A DNA stretch of 64,000 nt from Pseudomonas haemolytica. GTDB lineage: Bacteria; Pseudomonadota; Gammaproteobacteria; Pseudomonadales; Pseudomonadaceae. Shown one piece after another: positions 36,829 to 45,803 of the stretch (its first letter is position 1; each line of letters begins with the position of its first letter). Location of the stretch: assembly GCF_009659625.1 (NCBI RefSeq), contig NZ_VOIW01000001.1, forward strand, positions 310,001-374,000, written 5' to 3'. Position numbers and translations under genes: made by a program. The notes under the pieces are model-generated. The model made no database searches, was not told the DNA's origin, and worked only from the letters and a program-made list of their open reading frames with translations.

Positions 36829-38223
36829 ATGGATGATCATGGACGTAACCCTTCTTCCGACCAGCCAATCCTTTATGTGCTTGATACCAACGTATTGATC
36901 CACGATCCAAACGCACTGCTTAACTTCGAAGAACACCACGTCGCCATCCCGATGATCGTGCTTGAGGAGCTCGACAAACTCAAAAGCGGCCATCACAGCG
37001 TTGCCGCCGAGTGCCGCCAGGCCATCCGCCTGATCGACAAGACGTTGGGCGAAGCCTCGCCCGAGAACGTTGAGCTCGGCGTGCCGATCCAGCGTGGCAA
37101 GAGCGGGCCCAAGGGTTTGCTGTCGATCCTGATGAGCAAGCGCAGCGAGCCCAACAGCCTGCTGCCGGAAAACCTGAACGACAACAAAATCATCAACCAA
37201 TTGATCGACCTGCACGCTCGCGACAAGGACCTGCGCGTGGTGCTGGTGACCAAAGACATCAATATGCGCCTCAAGGCACGAGCGTGTGGGATCGCTGCCG
37301 AGGACTACAGCACCGACCAACTGGTCGATGACGTGTCGATGCTGTCCCGTGGTTATCACATGATGACCGGCTCATTCTGGGACCGCGTCAGCAAGGTCGA
37401 AACCCGTCAGGACCACGGCCGCACCTGGCACCAGGTGCAACTGATCGACAACCTGCCGGCCGTGCATATCAATGAATTCATTGTCGACGAGCAGGGCTTT
37501 GTCGGCTGGATCAAAGAGATCCAGGTCGACAAGCTGCTGATCTTCGACCTGCATCAGGAACCCCTGTTGCACCAGGAAGCCTGGGGCCTGAAACCGCGTG
37601 ATATCTACCAGAGCCTGGCGCTGTATGCGCTGCTCGACCCGGACATCCACCTGGTCAACCTGACCGGCGCCGCAGGCTCGGGGAAAACCATCCTCGCCCT
37701 GGCTGCCGCCATCGAGCAGACCATGGTGACCAAGCGCTATCGCCGCATCATCGCCACCCGCAGCGTGCAGGGCCTGGACCAGGAAATCGGCTTCCTGCCC
37801 GGCACCGAGGCGGAAAAAATGGAGCCGTGGCTGGGGGCGATTACCGACAACCTCGAAGCCTTGCACATGGATGACGAAAACACCCATGGCAGCGTCGACT
37901 ACATCCTCAGCAAAGTGCCGTTGCAGTTCAAATCCCTCAATTACATCCGAGGTCGCAGCTTCCAGCAGAGCCTGATTCTGATCGATGAATGCCAGAACCT
38001 CACCCCGCACCAGATGAAAACCATCATCACCCGTGCCGGCGCCGGTTCCAAAGTGGTGTGCCTGGGCAACCTGGCGCAGATCGATACCCCTTACCTGTCG
38101 GCGACCAGCTCCGGGCTGACCTACCTGACGGAACGCTTCAAAGACTTCCCCAACGGCGTGCACATTGCGCTGCAAGGGGTACCTCGTTCGATCCTGGCCG
38201 AGTACGCCGAGTCGCACCTGTAA
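36829..38223 (+). CDS. PIN-PhoH fusion ATPase (PhoH2/YlaK-like)
   Basis: A 464-residue cytoplasmic protein. The N-terminal PIN domain (about 12-150) has the acidic residues of the nuclease in 'YVLDTNVLIHDP' and 'MIVLEELDKLK'. The C-terminal PhoH P-loop ATPase has Walker A 'GAAGSGKT' at about 281-288 and Walker B 'LILIDECQN'. PhoH2 proteins of this form are reported to unwind and cleave RNA. AAAGGTGA precedes the ATG. A strong terminator follows about 40 bases after the stop, so it is probably a single-gene unit. Confidence 0.9.
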   Translation: MDDHGRNPSSDQPILYVLDTNVLIHDPNALLNFEEHHVAIPMIVLEELDKLKSGHHSVAAECRQAIRLIDKTLGEASPENVELGVPIQRGKSGPKGLLSILMSKRSEPNSLLPENLNDNKIINQLIDLHARDKDLRVVLVTKDINMRLKARACGIAAEDYSTDQLVDDVSMLSRGYHMMTGSFWDRVSKVETRQDHGRTWHQVQLIDNLPAVHINEFIVDEQGFVGWIKEIQVDKLLIFDLHQEPLLHQEAWGLKPRDIYQSLALYALLDPDIHLVNLTGAAGSGKTILALAAAIEQTMVTKRYRRIIATRSVQGLDQEIGFLPGTEAEKMEPWLGAITDNLEALHMDDENTHGSVDYILSKVPLQFKSLNYIRGRSFQQSLILIDECQNLTPHQMKTIITRAGAGSKVVCLGNLAQIDTPYLSATSSGLTYLTERFKDFPNGVHIALQGVPRSILAEYAESHL

Positions 38224-38262
38224 CTATCCGTAATTCAACAAGTGGCTAAATGCCACGAACCA

Positions 38263-38295
38263 CCCCGGATTTTTCACGAAATCCGGGGTTTTTGT
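38263..38295 (+). terminator. Rho-independent terminator after PhoH gene
   Basis: A ten-base-pair stem CCCCGGATTT / AAATCCGGGG with a six-base loop is followed by TTTTTTGTTG. Confidence 0.9.
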
Positions 38296-38533
38296 TGTGT
38301 GCGACATTTGCCTGCGATAACGCGCTTTGGGTGCTTGTGGTTTTTGTAATTATTTTGTTACATTTTTCTCGCGGTAAAAACTATAAGAACACTGCGTGAC
38401 CCCGTCGGAACACCACCTCCTAGATTCGACGATGTTTAGAAGACCTGCCTTAGGGTTTTCGACGTGACCCTGCCTATTACAAAAGCCCGAAACATCGCTC
38501 ATTGACGACGCACATCTCCAAAGGGAAAGGAAA
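38296..38533 (+). other. Upstream region of the autotransporter
   Basis: About 240 bases, AT-rich at 38340-38395, with no gene. TTGTTA near 38354 followed by an AT-rich stretch might be a sigma-70 promoter, but the -10 match is poor. GGGAAAGGAAA just before the ATG is a strong ribosome-binding site. Confidence 0.35.
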
Positions 38534-41500
38534 ATGGACGTAGCAGGTAATGGCTTCACTTTGTCGCAACGCACGCGCGCCACTCGTTTCAAGCAGATAC
38601 CCCTTACACCCATCGCACTCGGCCTGGCCCTATGGCTGGGGCAGGGCTCGATGGCGTGGGCCGATGACAATCCTTACACGTCGCAAGTATTGGAATCGGC
38701 GTTCAGGAAAGCCGTCGCGTCATTCGGCCCCGACACCGACGTGTACAAAAACCTGCGGTTTGCCTACGCGGATATCGTCGACCTGGCGGCCAAGGATTTC
38801 GCCGCCCAGTCCGGCAAGTTCGATTCTGCCCTCAAGCAAAACTACGAGCTGCAACCGGAAAACCTCACCATCGGCGCCATGCTCGGCGATACCACGCGGC
38901 CGCTGGATTACGCCTCGCGCCTGGATTACTACCGCAGCCGGCTGTTCAGCAACAACGGTCGCTACACCACCAATATTCTCGATTTCTCCAAGGCCATCAT
39001 CGCCAACCTGCCGGCTGCCAAGCCTTACACCTACGTAGAACCGGGTGTGAGCAGCAACCTCAATGGGCAGTTGAACGCCGGCCAATCCTGGGCTGGGGCG
39101 ACCCGTGACTGGAGTGCCAACGCGCAAACCTGGAAGACCCCGGAAGCCCAGGTCAACTCCGGCCTGGACCGCACCAACGCGTATTACGCCTATGCCCTGG
39201 GCATCACCGGCAAGGGCGTGAATGTTGGTGTACTGGACTCGGGCATTCTCACCAAACACTTCGAGTTCCAGGGCAAGAATGCCCAGGGCCAGGACCGCGT
39301 GCAGGCGGTGACCTCCACGGGTGAGTACTACGCGACCCATCCGCGCTACCGTCTTGAAGTGCCCAGCGGCGAGTTCAAGCAGGGTGAACATTTCAGTATC
39401 CCTGGGGAATATGACCCGGCGTTCAACGATGGCCACGGTACGGAAATGTCCGGTGTGCTCGGGGCCAGCCGCAACGGCACCGGTATGCACGGAATCGCCT
39501 TCGATGCGAATATCTTTGTCGCCAACACCGGCGGCAGCGACAACGATCGGTACCAAGGCTCCAACGACCTCGACTACAACGCGTTCATGGCCAGCTACAA
39601 CGCCCTGGCGGCGAAGAACGTGTCGATCGTCAACCAGAGCTGGGGGCAAAGCTCGCGCGATGACGTGGAGAACCACTTCGGCAATGTCGGCGACAGCGCC
39701 GCGCAAAACCTGCGGGACATGACCGCCGCCTATCGCCCGTTCTGGGACAAGGCCCACGCCGGGCACAAAACCTGGATGGACGCCATAGCCGACACCGCAC
39801 GGCAAAACACCTTTATCCAGATCATCTCGGCGGGCAACGACAGCCACGGTGCCAACCCGGACACCAACGCCAACCTGCCGTTTTTCAAGCCGGACATCGA
39901 AGGCAAATTCCTCTCGATCACCGGCTACGACGAGACCAGCGCCCAGGTCTACAACCGCTGCGGCACCTCGAAGTGGTGGTGCGTGATGGGTGTGTCGGGT
40001 ATCCCGTCCGCGGGGCCTGAGGGTGAAATCATCCCGAATGCCAACGGCACCTCCGCCGCAGCGCCGAGCGTCTCCGGCGCCTTGGCCCTGGTGATCCAGC
40101 GCTTTCCCTACATGACCGCCAGCCAGGCGCGGGACGTGTTGCTCACCACCTCCAGCCTGCAGGCGCCGGACGGTCCGGACACGCCAGTAGGCAACCAGAC
40201 CGGTGGTCGAACCTACGACAACCTGCAACCGGTGCACGACGCCGCGCCGGGCACGCCACAAGTGCCAGGCGTAGTCAGTGGCTGGGGCTTGCCCAATCTG
40301 CAAAAAGCCATGCAAGGGCCAGGACAGTTCCTCGGTGCGGTGGCGGTGGCCTTGCCTACCGGTACCCGCGATATCTGGGCCAACCCGATTTCCGATGAGG
40401 CCATTCGCGCTCGCCGCGTAGAAGACACTGCCGAGCAGGCCACCTGGTCGGCCACCAAGCAGCAAAAGGGCTGGCTCAATGGCCTGCCCGCCAATGCCTC
40501 GGCCGATGACCAGTTCGAATACGAGATCGGTCATGCCCGGGAGCAGGCGACGCTCACCCGTGGCCAGGACCTGCTCACAGGCGCCACCTACGTCGGTAGC
40601 CTGGTCAAGTCGGGGGATGGCGAACTGGTGCTGGAAGGCCAGAACAGTTATTCAGGCAGCACCTGGGTGCGCGGTGGCAAATTGTCGGTGGACGGCGCGT
40701 TGACCTCTGCCGTGACGGTGGATGGCAGCGCCGTGGGCACGCGCAATGCAGATAACGGCGTAGTGACCACATTGGGCGGCACCCTGGCTGGCAACGGCAC
40801 GGTAGGCGCCTTGACCGTCAACAATGGCGGGCGTGTGGCGCCAGGGCATTCGATCGGCACGCTACATACCGGCGATGTGACCTTCAACCTGGGCTCGGTA
40901 TATGCCGTTGAAGTCGGCGCCAATGGCCGCAGCGACCAGATCCAGAGCAGCGGCGTGGCGACCCTCAATGGCGGTGTGGTGAACGTGTCCCTGGAGAACA
41001 GCCCCAACCTCCTGTCCGCCAGCGAGGCGCGTAGTTTGCTGGGCCAACAGTTCAACATCCTCAGCGCCAGCCAAGGCATCAATGGCCAGTTTGCGGCGTT
41101 CGCGCCCAACTACCTGTTCATCGGCACGCAACTCAACTATCAACCTAACCAGTTGACCCTGGCGATAGCGCGTAACCAGACCACGTTCGCCAGCGTCGCG
41201 CAAACCCGTAACGAGCGGGCGGTGGCGACGGCGGCCGAGACACTCGGTGCCGGCAGCCCTGTATACGAAAGCCTGTTGGCTTCGGATTCCGCCGCCCAGG
41301 CACGGGACGCGTTCAAGCAACTATCAGGGCAACTGCATTCGGATGTGGCGGCGGCGCAAATGGCCGACAGCCGTTACCTGCGTGAAGCGGTCAACGGCCG
41401 TCTGCAACAGGCCCAGGCGCTGGACTCCAGCGCGCAGATCCAGGCCAGCGACAACGGTGGCTGGGTGCAACTGCTGGGTGGGCGTAATAACGTCAGCGGT

Positions 41501-42262
41501 GACAACAACGCCAGTGGCTATTCCTCGTCCACCAGCGGCGTGCTGCTGGGCCTGGATACCGAGGTCAGCGACGGCTGGCGTGTGGGGGCGGCGACCGGTT
41601 ATACCCAGAGCCACCTCAACGGCCAGTCGGCTTCGGCGGACAGCGACAACTATCACCTGTCGATCTATGGCGGCAAACGTTTTGACGCCATTGCCCTGCG
41701 CCTGGGTGGCGCCACCACCTGGCACCGCTTGGACACGTCGCGGCGGGTGGCGTATGCCAATCAGTCGGACTATGCCAAGGGCGACTACGACGCGCGCACC
41801 GACCAAGTGTTCGCCGAGATCGGCTACACCCAATGGAACCTGTTCGAACCCTTCGCCAACCTCACTTACCTGAACTATCAAAGCGATTCGTTCAAGGAGA
41901 AAGGCGGCGCTGCGGCCTTGCACGCCAGCAAGCAAAGCCAGGACGCGACGCTTTCTACATTGGGCTTGCGTGCACATACGCAATTGCCGATCAGCTCCAC
42001 CTCGGCGGTGACCTTGCGCGGTGAATTGGGTTGGGAGCATCAGTTCGGTGATACCGATCGCGAAGCCTCGCTGAAGTTTGCCGGCAGCGACACGGCCTTC
42101 GCCGTCAACAGCGTGCCGGTGGCGAGGGACGGGGCGGTGATCAAGGCCAGTGCGGAAATGGCCTTGACCAAGGACACCCTGGTGTCGCTGAGCTACAGTG
42201 GCTTGCTGTCCAACCGCGGTAACAACAACGGCATCAACGCCGGGTTTACCTTCCGTTTCTAA
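38534..42262 (+). CDS. Subtilisin-like (S8) serine-protease autotransporter
   Basis: A type Va autotransporter of 1,242 residues. A long signal peptide ends around 'GSMAWADD' (about residue 36). The S8 passenger has Asp in 'VGVLDSGIL' (about 235), His in 'DGHGTEMSG' (about 301) and Ser in 'NGTSAAAPSVSG' (about 506), so the triad is intact. A passenger-associated beta repeat follows ('GDGELVLEGQNSYSGSTW', 'GGRVAPGHSIGT'). The C-terminal barrel (about 975-1242) ends 'GFTFRF', the usual outer-membrane signature. It resembles the SprS/EprS/AprX-like AT proteases of Pseudomonas and Serratia. It would be displayed or released at the cell surface and could act on host or cell-surface proteins. It sits alone between housekeeping genes. 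Confidence 0.93.
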   Translation: MDVAGNGFTLSQRTRATRFKQIPLTPIALGLALWLGQGSMAWADDNPYTSQVLESAFRKAVASFGPDTDVYKNLRFAYADIVDLAAKDFAAQSGKFDSALKQNYELQPENLTIGAMLGDTTRPLDYASRLDYYRSRLFSNNGRYTTNILDFSKAIIANLPAAKPYTYVEPGVSSNLNGQLNAGQSWAGATRDWSANAQTWKTPEAQVNSGLDRTNAYYAYALGITGKGVNVGVLDSGILTKHFEFQGKNAQGQDRVQAVTSTGEYYATHPRYRLEVPSGEFKQGEHFSIPGEYDPAFNDGHGTEMSGVLGASRNGTGMHGIAFDANIFVANTGGSDNDRYQGSNDLDYNAFMASYNALAAKNVSIVNQSWGQSSRDDVENHFGNVGDSAAQNLRDMTAAYRPFWDKAHAGHKTWMDAIADTARQNTFIQIISAGNDSHGANPDTNANLPFFKPDIEGKFLSITGYDETSAQVYNRCGTSKWWCVMGVSGIPSAGPEGEIIPNANGTSAAAPSVSGALALVIQRFPYMTASQARDVLLTTSSLQAPDGPDTPVGNQTGGRTYDNLQPVHDAAPGTPQVPGVVSGWGLPNLQKAMQGPGQFLGAVAVALPTGTRDIWANPISDEAIRARRVEDTAEQATWSATKQQKGWLNGLPANASADDQFEYEIGHAREQATLTRGQDLLTGATYVGSLVKSGDGELVLEGQNSYSGSTWVRGGKLSVDGALTSAVTVDGSAVGTRNADNGVVTTLGGTLAGNGTVGALTVNNGGRVAPGHSIGTLHTGDVTFNLGSVYAVEVGANGRSDQIQSSGVATLNGGVVNVSLENSPNLLSASEARSLLGQQFNILSASQGINGQFAAFAPNYLFIGTQLNYQPNQLTLAIARNQTTFASVAQTRNERAVATAAETLGAGSPVYESLLASDSAAQARDAFKQLSGQLHSDVAAAQMADSRYLREAVNGRLQQAQALDSSAQIQASDNGGWVQLLGGRNNVSGDNNASGYSSSTSGVLLGLDTEVSDGWRVGAATGYTQSHLNGQSASADSDNYHLSIYGGKRFDAIALRLGGATTWHRLDTSRRVAYANQSDYAKGDYDARTDQVFAEIGYTQWNLFEPFANLTYLNYQSDSFKEKGGAAALHASKQSQDATLSTLGLRAHTQLPISSTSAVTLRGELGWEHQFGDTDREASLKFAGSDTAFAVNSVPVARDGAVIKASAEMALTKDTLVSLSYSGLLSNRGNNNGINAGFTFRF

Positions 42263-42278
42263 CCCTGGCGGTTGTGGG

Positions 42279-42310
42279 TAAAGGGGTGCATTGCACCCCT
42301 TTATTTATGG
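42279..42310 (+). terminator. Hairpin terminator after autotransporter
   Basis: The near-perfect inverted repeat AAAGGGGTGCA / TGCACCCCTTT is followed by ATTTAT, 17 bases after the stop codon. The T run is weak. Confidence 0.6.
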
Positions 42311-42377
42311 GATAAACAGCCCTGCGCAAATTTGACCCACGGGTTTACAATTGCCGCTCCTGATCAGGAGTATCCCT

Positions 42378-42851
42378 GTGCTGACTCATCTCGATTCCCA
42401 AGGTCGCGCCCATATGGTCGACGTCACCGACAAAGCCGTGACGTTCCGTGAGGCGGTGGCCGAAGCGCGGGTGCGCATGTTGCCCGAAACCCTGACAATG
42501 ATTGTCGACGGCGCCCACCCCAAGGGCGACGTGCTTGCCGTGGCCCGTATTGCCGGGATCCAGGCGGCGAAAAAAACCAGTGATCTGATCCCTCTGTGCC
42601 ACCCGCTGATGCTCACCGGCGTCAAGGTCGAGCTGCGCGCCGACGGTGTGGACTGCGTGCATATCCTGGCGCGCTGCAAACTCTCCGGCCAGACCGGCGT
42701 GGAGATGGAAGCCCTGACCGCCGCCAGCGTCGCGGCGCTGACGATCTACGACATGTGCAAGGCCGTGGACCGTGGCATGACCATCGAAAGTATTCGCCTG
42801 CTGGAAAAGCTTGGCGGTAAAAGCGGGCACTTCAAGGCGGATCAGGTATGA
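42378..42851 (+). CDS. moaC: MoaC, cyclic pyranopterin monophosphate synthase
   Basis: A 157-residue cytoplasmic enzyme of molybdenum-cofactor synthesis that forms cPMP after MoaA. It contains the motifs '[14 protein letters not shown]' and '[20 protein letters not shown]' with the conserved His/Glu residues and 'KAVDRGM'. The start is GTG 42378 with CAGGAG seven bases upstream; nine upstream codons are open but lack such a site. The stop overlaps the moaD start by four bases. Confidence 0.95.
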   Translation: MLTHLDSQGRAHMVDVTDKAVTFREAVAEARVRMLPETLTMIVDGAHPKGDVLAVARIAGIQAAKKTSDLIPLCHPLMLTGVKVELRADGVDCVHILARCKLSGQTGVEMEALTAASVAALTIYDMCKAVDRGMTIESIRLLEKLGGKSGHFKADQV

Positions 42852-43090
42852 GCATCAACGTGTTGTTTTTTGCGCGTTACGCCGAAGCGGTAGGCTTTGA
42901 CTCTCTGGAGATGGAGGGCGATTTCGCCACCATCGAGGCTGTGCGCCTGGCGTTGGCCAGCGACCCGGATTTTGCCGTACTCAACGAACCTAGCCTGATG
43001 TGCGCCCGCAACGAGGAACTGTGCAGTCTCGATGAGCCAGTGCATGCCGGCGATGAAGTCGCCTTCTTCCCGCCCGTGACCGGAGGCTGA
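42848..43090 (+). CDS. moaD: MoaD, molybdopterin synthase sulfur carrier
   Basis: An 80-residue ubiquitin-like protein ending in the double glycine (PPVTGG) that is adenylated and thiocarboxylated, then donates sulfur to cPMP in the MoaD-MoaE complex. It overlaps moaC by ATGA and is followed by moaE after two bases. Confidence 0.95.
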   Translation: MSINVLFFARYAEAVGFDSLEMEGDFATIEAVRLALASDPDFAVLNEPSLMCARNEELCSLDEPVHAGDEVAFFPPVTGG

Positions 43091-43092
43091 GC

Positions 43093-43545
43093 ATGGCCAT
43101 TCGTGTGCAGGTCGAAGCCTTTGATCCCGGCGCTGAAGTCAACGCCATGCACGCGGCCAATGTTGGCGTGGGCGCGGTGGTGAGTTTTGTTGGCTATGTG
43201 CGCGACTTCAATGACGGCCGCGAGGTGTCGGGGATGTTTCTGGAGCACTACCCCGGCATGACCGAAAAGGCTTTGGCCAAGATCGCCGTCGAGGCTGAAC
43301 AGCGCTGGCCGTTACTCAAGCTGGAGGTGCTGCATCGCATCGGTGCACTGGAACCCGGTGAGCCGATTGTGTTTGTCGCGGCGGCCAGTGCTCATCGCCA
43401 GGCGGCGTTTGATGCGTGTGCGTTTGTGATGGACTACCTCAAGACGCGGGCGCCGTTCTGGAAGAAGGAAAATACCCCGGATGGCCCGCGTTGGGTGGAA
43501 GGGCGCGGCAGTGATCATGTGGCGGCTGATCGCTGGAAGCCGTGA
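43093..43545 (+). CDS. moaE: MoaE, molybdopterin synthase catalytic subunit
   Basis: A 150-residue large subunit of molybdopterin synthase. Conserved features are 'GAVVSFVGYVRD', 'LEHYPGMTEKAL', 'HRIGALEPGEPIVFV' and the catalytic Lys region 'APFWKKE'. Together with MoaC and MoaD it forms a tight three-gene operon. moaA and moaB are not in the window. No clear terminator follows; the accessory island begins about 180 bases downstream. Confidence 0.95.
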   Translation: MAIRVQVEAFDPGAEVNAMHAANVGVGAVVSFVGYVRDFNDGREVSGMFLEHYPGMTEKALAKIAVEAEQRWPLLKLEVLHRIGALEPGEPIVFVAAASAHRQAAFDACAFVMDYLKTRAPFWKKENTPDGPRWVEGRGSDHVAADRWKP

Positions 43546-43588
43546 GCAGATGTGGCGTCTTCTGTTTTTATTCGAAATTGATATATAA

Positions 43589-43608
43589 AACTGTCAATTC
43601 TGACAGTT
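43589..43608. promoter_or_regulatory. Perfect inverted repeat upstream of the RHS island
   Basis: AACTGTCA and TGACAGTT are exact inverse complements separated by ATTC, about 120 bases upstream of the tandem-module gene. It could be an operator or part of the promoter. No T-run follows, so it is not a terminator. Confidence 0.45.
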
Positions 43609-43727
43609 GTTACCCGTTCCCCTATAGGTTCTGATGATGTTAGGTCATTGATGCGAGATTCAGGCGAGTCCAACTTGCTGATGATGAGCATTGACTACTT
43701 CAAACAGTCTATAGCGGAAGGTGAGAT

Positions 43728-45743
43728 ATGGTCGTGCGCGAGAGCAGCAGATTACTGAGTTTCGTTATCAGTCGTCCGAATAAAAGGGATGAGGCCAATG
43801 GCCTTTATGCTAATGGCAATCATCAATGTGAAGTCATCATTGATATCGTCAAACAAAGTAGTGCTGCAGATAACACTTGGACCAGTGCCGGCTTGACTGA
43901 TGAAGAGCGTAGCAGTCTGACCATTGTCGAATGGTCTGAGCACGACCATGGCGAACTTCCGCACGGATGGAGTTGTGACAAGGAGAGAAATTGCTATGAT
44001 CTGGGACTTTGGTCCAGGGCATCGGTAAGTGAAAGTTTGCGGGAAAACGTAACTGCTGTCGCCGCCGATTCGCAAGTTGAACGTATGAGTCGTTACTTAC
44101 GTTGTGATTTAGGCGCTGCGATGGGGCCGGTGCGATTTATGGCACGAGTTGTCATTGATGGCGAGATTTATACTACGCATTTCTCCAAGGGTGAATGTGC
44201 TTTTGAATCATCGATTGTCATAAGTCCTGAATATCCATTTTATTTGAATGTTGAAGACCTTGAGCACTATGAAGATCTAACAGCGTTTTTTGCCACTTCA
44301 TCATCTTTCTTTTTTATCGGTAACGTGCACTATTGGACACCTCCGTCGGCGTTGAAATTCGTTGAAAATAAAGGCATTGAGGAGGCGCTACGTTTACCGG
44401 GTGACGGGGCTGCATTTGATTCTACGTTGTCGCGACGACTGAACAAAAACCCACCTGGTGTCGCCCACAAGGTGGGAACCCTTACCAATAAGAATCAGAT
44501 CGGACAAACGCTGGAGATTGGGGAGATTCATCAGGGGGTGGGGTTGCCTAATTTACAAAAGCCCGTAAAGTTCAATGAGCGGCCTACTATCATGCGAGCA
44601 ATCAACCTTTTTAGTAATGCTTTTTCTTTCTCCGAACATTATGGCCGCAGAGCGTGGAGGTTGTTGGACAATTTCGGAACAGAACATACGTTTGCTCTAG
44701 ACAGTGACGTGGAAGGGAATATATATCTGTTAGGAGCGTCGGAGGTCGGATCGCACTACCTGAAGACGTTTGAAATCATGCTTCCCGGTGGAGGGACATC
44801 AACCGAGGAGCTGTACTCCAATGGCCGTCATCAATGCAAGGTTGAGGTTGAGGTTGTCGTCATGCAGTTGCGGGCTGACGGGAGTTCGGTGCAAGTTCCA
44901 TTAACGACCGAGCAGCGAAATAGTCTGACGATAACAGTCTTTTCCAATAATGCTAATGAACCGCTTCCTAGAGGTTGGAGTTGCGACAAGGATAAAAATA
45001 TCTACGATGTAGGACTTAGAAGGGCAGGCGCCGAAGCGGTAAGCACGGATCAAGGTACTGAGACTGAAGCAGCAAGCCGGTGGCGTCGAGAGGCGGTAGA
45101 TGTTGTTAATCGTTACATGCGTGCTGATCCAAGTGCCAGTAATGAAAAGGTTCGCTTCATGGCCACTATTGACGTGGATGGAGTCCGATATACAACAAAC
45201 TATAGCTTTGGCGATATTTCCTTTAGTTCGTACGTGATCATCGGTTCCGTCCGGCCATATAAATTGGGGGTGCATGAGCTGGTTCAGCATACAGATATCC
45301 ATGCTTACAATGATAAATATTGCGACATTGATGTGTATTACTGGACCCCGCCGCCGGGGCTGAAATTTCTGGTTAATCGAGGTCTTGATTCACCGCTGTT
45401 TCTTCCTTGGGAAGGTAGGAGTTCCACCTCGTCGTATAATAATAATTTTGACAGGTGGGAGCGTACTTATAAGGGCGGTATAGTTTATGGTAAAGATGTT
45501 CCGAATCCTACGGTGCTGATATCAGATATTTTTAAGGGACATCCACACGGAGACCAGACAGTCGTTAAATTCAATGATCGGCCAACGATTATGCGAGCCG
45601 TCAGATATCGTGAGAACAAATTTCGGGATGTAGCGTTAGATCACAAAAGTAAATGGCGCCTGTGGGATAATTATGGGTGTGAGCAGGTTTACATGATTGA
45701 AAGGGCGGATTCTGGGAATGTTATTAGTCTGAAAGATGGGTGA
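43728..45743 (+). CDS. Unrecognised protein of two tandem ~330-residue modules
   Basis: A 671-residue protein without a signal peptide or membrane helix. Residues of about 9-343 and 345-671 are homologous to each other. Matching landmarks are 'LYANGNHQCEV' and 'LYSNGRHQCKV', 'GWSCDKERNCYDLGL' and 'GWSCDKDKNIYDVGL', 'VRFMARVVIDG' and 'VRFMATIDVDG', 'YWTPPSALKFV' and 'YWTPPPGLKFL', 'KFNERPTIMRAI' and 'KFNDRPTIMRAV', and 'WRLLDNFG' and 'WRLWDNYG'. I do not recognise the family. GGAAGGTGAG precedes the ATG. The DNA is clearly richer in A and T than the neighbouring housekeeping genes, suggesting recent transfer. It lies 60 bases upstream of a large RHS gene and is probably co-transcribed with it, so a role as partner, carrier or adaptor of the RHS protein is plausible. 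Confidence 0.75.
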   Translation: MVVRESSRLLSFVISRPNKRDEANGLYANGNHQCEVIIDIVKQSSAADNTWTSAGLTDEERSSLTIVEWSEHDHGELPHGWSCDKERNCYDLGLWSRASVSESLRENVTAVAADSQVERMSRYLRCDLGAAMGPVRFMARVVIDGEIYTTHFSKGECAFESSIVISPEYPFYLNVEDLEHYEDLTAFFATSSSFFFIGNVHYWTPPSALKFVENKGIEEALRLPGDGAAFDSTLSRRLNKNPPGVAHKVGTLTNKNQIGQTLEIGEIHQGVGLPNLQKPVKFNERPTIMRAINLFSNAFSFSEHYGRRAWRLLDNFGTEHTFALDSDVEGNIYLLGASEVGSHYLKTFEIMLPGGGTSTEELYSNGRHQCKVEVEVVVMQLRADGSSVQVPLTTEQRNSLTITVFSNNANEPLPRGWSCDKDKNIYDVGLRRAGAEAVSTDQGTETEAASRWRREAVDVVNRYMRADPSASNEKVRFMATIDVDGVRYTTNYSFGDISFSSYVIIGSVRPYKLGVHELVQHTDIHAYNDKYCDIDVYYWTPPPGLKFLVNRGLDSPLFLPWEGRSSTSSYNNNFDRWERTYKGGIVYGKDVPNPTVLISDIFKGHPHGDQTVVKFNDRPTIMRAVRYRENKFRDVALDHKSKWRLWDNYGCEQVYMIERADSGNVISLKDG

Positions 45744-45803
45744 GGAAGTACATTTCTGCAATATTGAGCCGTTGTTTATATATTTCGCTCTGCGGAGTTT
45801 GAT

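Noticed and set aside
38720..40534. 604-codon minus-strand open frame opposite the autotransporter
   Set aside because: It lies entirely antisense to a protein with intact catalytic and barrel motifs, has no recognisable domain and is rich in Gly/Val/Arg as expected for a high-GC shadow frame.
42351..42377. Upstream in-frame start for moaC
   Set aside because: The GTG at 42378 has CAGGAG at ideal spacing and gives the normal MoaC length; the upstream codons contain the ribosome-binding site.
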